Source: Jiangella mangrovi
Lineage (GTDB): Bacteria > Actinomycetota > Actinomycetes > Jiangellales > Jiangellaceae
Direction of reading: 5' to 3'
DNA: 64,000 bases
Assembly: GCF_014204975.1 (NCBI RefSeq)
Contig: NZ_JACHMM010000001.1
Span: 2,046,001 to 2,110,000 of the forward strand
The position numbers and the translations under genes were made by a program. The notes beneath the pieces were generated by a model. That model did not search any database, was not told the origin of the DNA, and saw nothing but the letters and a program-made list of their open reading frames with translations. The stretch's first letter is position 1. Each line of letters starts with the position of its first letter. Shown here in pieces: positions 59,511-64,000 of the stretch.

Positions 59511-60707
59511 TCAGACGGTGGCGTGCCTGCGCAGATAGATGCCGAAGTGCGGGACGGTGAAGGCGATGGTGCCGCGCTCGGCCGAGTAGATGAGGCCCTT
59601 CTTGATCAGGGCGTCGCGGGCGGGCGACAACGACGACGGCTTGCGGCCGAGGTAGGTGGCGACGTCCGAGGTGGGGACGACGCCGTGAGTGTCGTCGGAC
59701 AGAGCGGCCATGGCCCGCAGGTACTCGCGCTCGGCGGGGGTGGCGCGCTCGTAGCGGGAGCCGAAGAAGCCGACCGCCAGCTCGGCCTGGGCCTCCGGCG
59801 CGGCCATGCGGACGTCGTCGGCGCCGATGGGGTCGGTGGGGGCGTTGTCCCAGGTCACCTTGCCGTAGGCCTGCACGAAGTACGGGTAGCCCTCGGTCGC
59901 CTCGTAGAGCGCGTCCAGCGCGGCCTGTTCGTAGGCGACGCCCTCCTCCGACGCCGGCGCGACCAGGGCGCGGTCGGCGGCCTCGCGGTCGAGACGGTCG
60001 ATGCGCACGTACCGGAACAGCCGCTCGGAGTACGACTTCGACGCCGACAGGACGGCGGGCAGGTGCGGCAGCCCGGCGCCGACGACCACGAGAGGCAGGC
60101 CCTGCTGCGACAGCTCGTGGCAGGCGGCGCACAGCGCGGACACGTCGGGAGCGGGGATGTCCTGCATCTCGTCGACGAACAGGGCGATGCCGACCCCCAC
60201 GTCGCGGGCCACGCCGGCGGCGTCGACCAGCAGCTCGACGAGGTCGACCTCGATGTCGCCGGTGTCGGCCCGGCCGGTCGCCGCGGGGACGTCGATGCCC
60301 GGCTGCCACCGGTCGCGCAGCTTGGCGTCGTCGCCGGCGGAGCGCAGCGCGAACGCCTTGAGCACCCCGAGGAAGGCGTCGACGCGGTCGGGGTCGCGGT
60401 GGCGCGGGGTCAGCTCGCGGACCGCCATGTGCAGCGCGCTGGCCAGCGGGCGGCGCAGCGACTGGTCCGGCCGGGCCTCGATCTTCCCGGTGCCCCACAT
60501 GCGGCCGATCGCCTGCGACCGCAGCGCGTTGAGCAGCACGGTCTTGCCGACCCCGCGCAGGCCCGTGAGGACGAGCGAGCGCTCCGGCCGCCCGCGCGCG
60601 ATGCGCTCGAGCACGACGTCGAACTGCTGCAGCTCGCGGTCGCGGCCGGCCAGCTCGGGCGGGCGCTGACCGGCGCCGGGGGCGTAGGGATTGCGCACCG
60701 GGTCCAT
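59511..60707 (-). CDS. AAA ATPase (ORC/STAND-like) with C-terminal winged helix
   Basis: 398 residues. Walker A is LVLTGLRGVGKTVLLNAL (about 45-62), Walker B is ALFVDEMQDIPA, and a sensor-type VVVGAGLPHLP follows. The C-terminal part (about 310-398) looks like a winged helix: PAEREYLRAMAALSDD, VATYLGRKPSSLSPARDALIKKGLIY. Orphan ATPases of this type are frequent in actinomycetes and have no assigned role; ATP-dependent DNA binding is plausible. TAGAGT lies 6 nt before ATG 60707, and a 15-bp inverted repeat overlaps that box. Confidence 0.82.
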   Translation of the reverse strand: MDPVRNPYAPGAGQRPPELAGRDRELQQFDVVLERIARGRPERSLVLTGLRGVGKTVLLNALRSQAIGRMWGTGKIEARPDQSLRRPLASALHMAVRELTPRHRDPDRVDAFLGVLKAFALRSAGDDAKLRDRWQPGIDVPAATGRADTGDIEVDLVELLVDAAGVARDVGVGIALFVDEMQDIPAPDVSALCAACHELSQQGLPLVVVGAGLPHLPAVLSASKSYSERLFRYVRIDRLDREAADRALVAPASEEGVAYEQAALDALYEATEGYPYFVQAYGKVTWDNAPTDPIGADDVRMAAPEAQAELAVGFFGSRYERATPAEREYLRAMAALSDDTHGVVPTSDVATYLGRKPSSLSPARDALIKKGLIYSAERGTIAFTVPHFGIYLRRHATV

Positions 60708-60716
60708 GATCGGACT

Positions 60717-60766
60717 CTATGGTGTCGTCTAGCGGCATCCGTAGATTTCGGTAGACGACACCATAG
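60717..60766. promoter_or_regulatory. 15-bp perfect inverted repeat at the ATPase promoter
   Basis: Arms CTATGGTGTCGTCTA (60717-60731) and TAGACGACACCATAG (60752-60766) with a 20-bp interior. The inner end overlaps the -10 box (60719-60714). The word GTAGACGAC at 60751-60759 recurs in the same orientation at 59491-59499, beyond the gene's 3' end. Confidence 0.7.
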
Positions 60767-60796
60767 GCGTGTCGCGAGGGCCGGGTTCACACGGGT

Positions 60797-61084
60797 TCAG
60801 ACCGGTTCGCGGAACGGGTCGTGCTCGGCGAGCAGCTTGTCGACCCTGGCCTGGTCCACCCGCTTCACCAGCGCGGTGTCCTCCTGCTGGTCGCGGATGC
60901 ACTTCGCCAGCGTGAACGCCGACGTCACGAGGTAGATGGTGCCGAGTCCGAGGAAGGCCTGGGGCCAGGGGTCGATGTCGATGTACAGGATCCCGGTGAC
61001 GACCGTGACCAGGGCGATCGAGAACGACAGGATCGCCTGGACATAGAACGCGGTGGTGTTCCTGGTGGGCGCGGCGTTGGTCAT
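60797..61084 (-). CDS. YiaAB two-helix domain membrane protein
   Basis: 95 residues with two membrane helices (about 12-32 and 40-60): FYVQAILSFSIALVTVVTGILY, and WPQAFLGLGTIYLVTSAFTLAKCIRD, the YiaA/YiaB pattern; the remaining 30 residues are charged. The function is unknown (a stress link exists in the family). ATG 61084 has CACAGT 6 nt upstream. It lies upstream of the ATPase on the same strand with an 89-bp gap. Confidence 0.85.
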   Translation of the reverse strand: MTNAAPTRNTTAFYVQAILSFSIALVTVVTGILYIDIDPWPQAFLGLGTIYLVTSAFTLAKCIRDQQEDTALVKRVDQARVDKLLAEHDPFREPV

Positions 61085-61154
61085 GTCAGCACTGTGCCGC
61101 CCGGCGACGTCGCCGTCGTGAGTGCCGGGCGTCAAACCGCATGAGTACGCGTAC

Positions 61155-61574
61155 TCATGCGGCGTCCGTGGGGTGCTGGGTGATCCGGATCTGATTGCCG
61201 AACGGGTCCCGCAGCGTGGCGTCGACGCCATAGGGCTGCTCGGTCGGCTCCTGCGTGAACTCGACCCCTACGGCAGACAGCTCCTCGAAGGCCTTGCGGC
61301 AGTCGTCGGTCGTGAGGACGCAGGCCGTGCCGAGCGCTCCCTTCGTCAGCAGGTCCCGGACCTGACCGGCGACCTCCTCGCTGAGTGCGGGCGGGCCGGG
61401 AACCTCGAGCAGGAGATGCCGTTCGGGGTCGTGGGGCAGGGCGACGGTCAGCCAGCGGGTGAAGCCCATGTCGACGTCGTTGCTGACCGCGAAGCCGAGC
61501 TTGCCGACGTAGAAGGCGATGGCCTCGTCCTGATCGAGGACCTGGACTGTCGTGATGGTGATGGCGTTGAACAT
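61155..61574 (-). CDS. VOC family protein, AraC-linked
   Basis: 139 residues. The opening TVQVLDQDEAIAFYVGKLGF and the ending DATLRDPFGNQIRI are those of the PhnB/glyoxalase-like VOC group. TAGCGT 7 nt before ATG 61574 gives a leaderless promoter that overlaps the stop of the AraC gene, and the AraC gene ends only 10 bp upstream, so the pair is probably also co-transcribed. The substrate is unknown. Confidence 0.85.
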   Translation of the reverse strand: MFNAITITTVQVLDQDEAIAFYVGKLGFAVSNDVDMGFTRWLTVALPHDPERHLLLEVPGPPALSEEVAGQVRDLLTKGALGTACVLTTDDCRKAFEELSAVGVEFTQEPTEQPYGVDATLRDPFGNQIRITQHPTDAA

Positions 61575-61584
61575 GGATTCCACG

Positions 61585-62019
61585 CTAGGGGCCGGTGACG
61601 GCGGCCGCTTCTCCGAAACTGCTCGATGCCGCGGGACGGGTCCAGGCGTGCACGAAGCAGCCGGGCGCCGGCAGTGGTCTGCTCCGGGCGCGGTACGCCG
61701 AGGACGACACCCCGATGATCGATGCGAAGGTCCGGCTGAAGGTCCCGGTGCTGGCGAACCCGACGGCGAGGCCGACGTCGGTGACGCTCGCCGCGGAGTC
61801 ACGCAGCAGGGTCATCGCCCGCTCGAGGCGACGTCGCTGCAGGTAGCGATGCGGCGGCTCGCCGAACGTGGCCTTGAACTCCCTGATGAAGTGGGCGGGC
61901 GACATCAGCGCGACCCGAGCCAGCGTCGGGACGTCCAGCGACTCGGCGAAGTGCCGGTCGATCGCGTCGCGGGCGCGCAGCAGCCGGCGGTTGGCGTCCT
62001 CGGTCGCGCTCAGCCTCAC
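61585..62019 (-). CDS. AraC-family regulator, single DNA-binding domain
   Basis: 144 residues containing just one AraC-type HTH pair at the N-terminus: AIDRHFAESLDVPTLARVALMSPAHFIREFKATFGEPPHRYLQRRRLERA... and VGFASTGTFSRTFASIIGVSSSAYR; no sensor domain, then about 30 Pro/Ala-rich residues. GTG 62019 is 6 nt after TATCCT. It regulates, or is co-regulated with, the VOC gene behind it; single-domain AraC plus VOC pairs are common in actinobacteria. Confidence 0.87.
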   Translation of the reverse strand: MRLSATEDANRRLLRARDAIDRHFAESLDVPTLARVALMSPAHFIREFKATFGEPPHRYLQRRRLERAMTLLRDSAASVTDVGLAVGFASTGTFSRTFASIIGVSSSAYRARSRPLPAPGCFVHAWTRPAASSSFGEAAAVTGP

Positions 62020-62072
62020 GCGACGAGGATACGACCGGCCTGGTCGACCGACGGACGTCACCGCGTCCCAGG

Positions 62073-62711
62073 TCAGCCGTCGTCGAGGCCGTGCTCGATC
62101 GCGTAGCGGGCCAGCTGCACCCGGTTGTTGAGGTGCAGCTTGCCGAGGATGTTCTGCACGTGGTTCTGGACCGTGCGGTGCGAGACGACCAGCTGCTCGG
62201 CGATCTGCCGGTAGGACCGCCCGGTGGCGACCAGCCGCAGCACCTCGGTCTCGCGCGGCGTGAGCACGTCGCGCGCCGGCACGGTGGACGCGAGCTGGCG
62301 GAACTCGCCCAGCACGAGGCCGGCGAGACCGGGTGTGAACACCGGCTCGCCCCTCGCGGCGCGGTCGACGGCGGCGAGCAGCTCCTCGCGGGTGGCCGAC
62401 TTGGTCAGGTAGCCGGTGGCGCCGGCCTTCATCGCGTCGAGCACGTCGCCTTGCTCGCCGCTGGCGGACAGGATCAGCACGTACGGCACCGGCGGCGGGC
62501 CGGCGCACAGCGCCCGGGTGACGTCGACGCCGCCGCGGCCGGGCAGTTGCAGGTCGAGCAGGACGAGGTCGGGCGACGTGGCGGTGGCGACGCGCAGCGC
62601 CTGGTCGCCGTCGCCGGCGGTGCCCACGACGGTGCAGCCGGCGTCGGCGAGGTCGCGGGCGACGGCGTCGCGCCAGAGCGGGTGGTCGTCGACGACGAGG
62701 ACGCGGGTCAC
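62073..62711 (-). CDS. NarL/LuxR-type response regulator
   Basis: 212 residues. The receiver domain has the Asp pair in VLVVDDHPLWRD and the phospho-acceptor Asp in LVLLDLQLPGRGG, with Lys in YLTKSATREE. The LuxR HTH is LTPRETEVLRLVATGRSYRQIAEQLVVSHRTVQNHVQNILGKL. GTG 62711 overlaps the histidine kinase stop (GTGA), so the pair is expressed together. Confidence 0.95.
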   Translation of the reverse strand: MTRVLVVDDHPLWRDAVARDLADAGCTVVGTAGDGDQALRVATATSPDLVLLDLQLPGRGGVDVTRALCAGPPPVPYVLILSASGEQGDVLDAMKAGATGYLTKSATREELLAAVDRAARGEPVFTPGLAGLVLGEFRQLASTVPARDVLTPRETEVLRLVATGRSYRQIAEQLVVSHRTVQNHVQNILGKLHLNNRVQLARYAIEHGLDDG

Positions 62712-63862
62712 GGTGCGCTCCGCCGGGCCAGAACGGCGGCGGTGCGCCGCGGCAGCCGCAGCGTGACCTCGACGCCGTCGCCGGGGGTGCCGGTGACGAC
62801 CGCGGACCCGCCCAGCGCGCCCAGCCGCCCGACCACCGACCGCGCCACGCCCAGCCGTCCTTCGGAACGGGCCGCCTCGAGCCGTCCCGGACCGAAGCCG
62901 GCGCCGTCGTCGCGGACCACGACGGTGACCTCGCAGCCGTCGTCGTCGAGCAGCACGAACGCCCGCGCGCCCGGACCGGCGTGCCGGGCGACGTTGTCCA
63001 GAGCGGCGGCGACGGCGGCGGCCAGCTCGTCCGCCACCCGCGCGGACAGCCGGACCGGCGCCGCCGGCACCGCCACCGACACCCGGGGCGTCGCCTGCGC
63101 CTGCAGCAGCTCACCGAGATCGACCCGGCCCGACGACGGCGCCGGCTGCGGCTCCGCGGTGATCAGCGCCCGCAGCGCCACCTCCTGCTCGGCGGCCAGC
63201 CCGGCCAGCTCTGCCGCGTCGCCGCCCAGCTCGCGGCCGCGCCGCGTCACGTACGTCAGCACCTGCAGCACGCCGTCGTGGACCACGCGGGCCAGCCGGT
63301 CGCGCTCCTGGGCGGCGGCCTGGGCCCGCAGCGCGGCCGCCAGCCGCCGCTCGGAGCGCCGGGCCAGCCCGCACACGTACCCGACCGTCGCTCCGGCGAT
63401 CAGCACCAGTGCGGTGTTGTGCAGCAGTGGTGGCGTGACGGCGCCGCGTTCGGCCACGTTCGCCAGCCCGATGACCACCGACGCCGGCAGCGCCGCCGCC
63501 CAGCCGTACACCAGAGCCCAGCCGATGACAGGCGCGACCACCCAGAAGACGGGCAGCGTCTGAGCGCCTCGCTCGACGGCGGACTCGAGCTGCAGGGGCC
63601 GGGTGGCCACGACGGCGGCGGCCGCGAGCAGGAGGTCGACGGTGAGCAGCGGCCAGCGCCGGGCACCGGGCCGGCGGTACCAGGCGAACGTCAGCGCGGT
63701 CCACAGCGCGAGCCCGGCCAGGACCAGCCAGCCAGCGGTGACGTGCTCGTAGTCGTCGCGGGCGAACGCGTAGAGGGTGGCGGCGTAGAGCACGGAGAAC
63801 GTGCGGAACACCGCCAGGGCGCGCCACCACTGCTCCTCGTACCCCGGCAGTGCGGCGTCCAC
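62708..63862 (-). CDS. sensor histidine kinase (MacS/NarX-like)
   Basis: 384 residues. Five or six membrane helices (about 15-165) form the sensor. The dimerisation segment RDRLARVVHDGVLQVLTYV carries the phospho-His. The HATPase region has ALDNVARHAGPGA and DDGAGFGPGRL, with G-boxes shorter than usual. It is the cognate kinase of the regulator at 62073. GTG 63862 is chosen since TACGAT lies 6 nt upstream; the frame is open further. The signal is unknown. Confidence 0.92.
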   Translation of the reverse strand: MDAALPGYEEQWWRALAVFRTFSVLYAATLYAFARDDYEHVTAGWLVLAGLALWTALTFAWYRRPGARRWPLLTVDLLLAAAAVVATRPLQLESAVERGAQTLPVFWVVAPVIGWALVYGWAAALPASVVIGLANVAERGAVTPPLLHNTALVLIAGATVGYVCGLARRSERRLAAALRAQAAAQERDRLARVVHDGVLQVLTYVTRRGRELGGDAAELAGLAAEQEVALRALITAEPQPAPSSGRVDLGELLQAQATPRVSVAVPAAPVRLSARVADELAAAVAAALDNVARHAGPGARAFVLLDDDGCEVTVVVRDDGAGFGPGRLEAARSEGRLGVARSVVGRLGALGGSAVVTGTPGDGVEVTLRLPRRTAAVLARRSAP

Positions 63863-63932
63863 GGCGTCATCGTAATGAGCGGTCCGGACGTTTCGCCCGG
63901 GTCTGTCGGTGCCCCCGCCTAGGCTCGACGAC

Positions 63933-64000
63933 ATGGCCTGGTACCGACCCGTCGCCGTCGCGCCCGAACTGCGCGACTCGCTGGTCTGCGCCTGGACCGC
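63933..64000 (+). CDS. AraC-like regulator with DUF6597-type N-terminus, cut by window
   Basis: Only 22 codons visible, starting MAWYRPVAVAPELRDSLVCAWTA, a beginning typical of DUF6597/AraC-type regulators. TAGGCT at 63920-63925, 7 nt before ATG 63933, marks a leaderless start. It is divergent from the histidine kinase. The rest is outside the window. Confidence 0.6.
   Translation, partial: MAWYRPVAVAPELRDSLVCAWT

Overview
This is a high-GC (roughly 72-74 %) actinomycete chromosome segment. The evidence is GC-rich third codon positions, GTG starts, GTGA/ATGA overlaps between operon genes, a bacterial proteasome activator, a DUF222/HNH nuclease, DUF6457/DUF5926/DUF6918/DUF6529-type proteins, a PucR regulator, several ECF sigma factors, and the actinobacterial serS-pheA neighbourhood. 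The gene mix would fit a Jiangella-like soil actinomycete, but that genus guess is only inference. About 71 protein genes (two cut by the window edges, one frameshifted) and two tRNA-Ser genes are supported. No rRNA, CRISPR array, transposase or integrase is visible.

Layout. 1-4.9 kb: NCS1 nucleobase permease (runs off the left edge) divergent from a PucR regulator, then VOC-fold proteins, a lipoprotein and an AlkD-like repair protein. 4.9-6.2 kb: a low-GC patch with a DUF3800 gene, bounded by a 17-bp direct repeat and lying beside tRNA-Ser(GCT). 6.3-12.6 kb: phosphoribosyltransferase, LCP cell-wall ligase, lipoprotein, small membrane and zinc-ribbon proteins, an operon joining a secreted protein, a cytochrome-b561-like membrane protein and a Rieske lipoprotein, and tRNA-Ser(TGA). 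12.6-25.3 kb: small-molecule enzymes, an SRPBCC-ArsR-VOC operon behind twin palindromes, acyl-CoA ligase, ammonium transporter, GH15-like protein, and two ECF sigma systems. 25.3-32.4 kb: a sugar ABC importer (binding protein and two permeases, no ATPase) in one operon with a Gfo/Idh/MocA dehydrogenase and a sulfatase, divergent from a tandem-duplicated Lrp/AsnC regulator. 32.5-41.3 kb: GrpB, DUF389, 2-hydroxyacid dehydrogenase, nitrilase, MobA-like, DUF6457, K+ channel, a frameshifted quinone oxidoreductase, NUDIX, and DUF222/HNH. 41.5-46.9 kb: PadR-controlled ABC exporter, a tiny basic ORF, proteasome activator Bpa and a coupled helical-repeat protein. 46.9-57.7 kb: DUF6918, HAD phosphatase, serS, pheA, a large membrane protein with a degenerate phosphatase fold, NAT, GT2, arginine deiminase, DUF5926 and an RsbW-type ATPase. 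58-64 kb: flavohaemoglobin-like protein, an orphan AAA ATPase with palindromes at its promoter, YiaAB, an AraC-VOC pair, a two-component system, and the start of another AraC-like gene.

A window-wide theme is the start signal. More than twenty genes have a TANNNT-like -10 box 6-9 nt before ATG/GTG and no Shine-Dalgarno sequence, which is the signature of leaderless transcripts. This was used to choose many starts. Genes inside operons instead carry GGAGG-type sites or overlap the previous stop codon.
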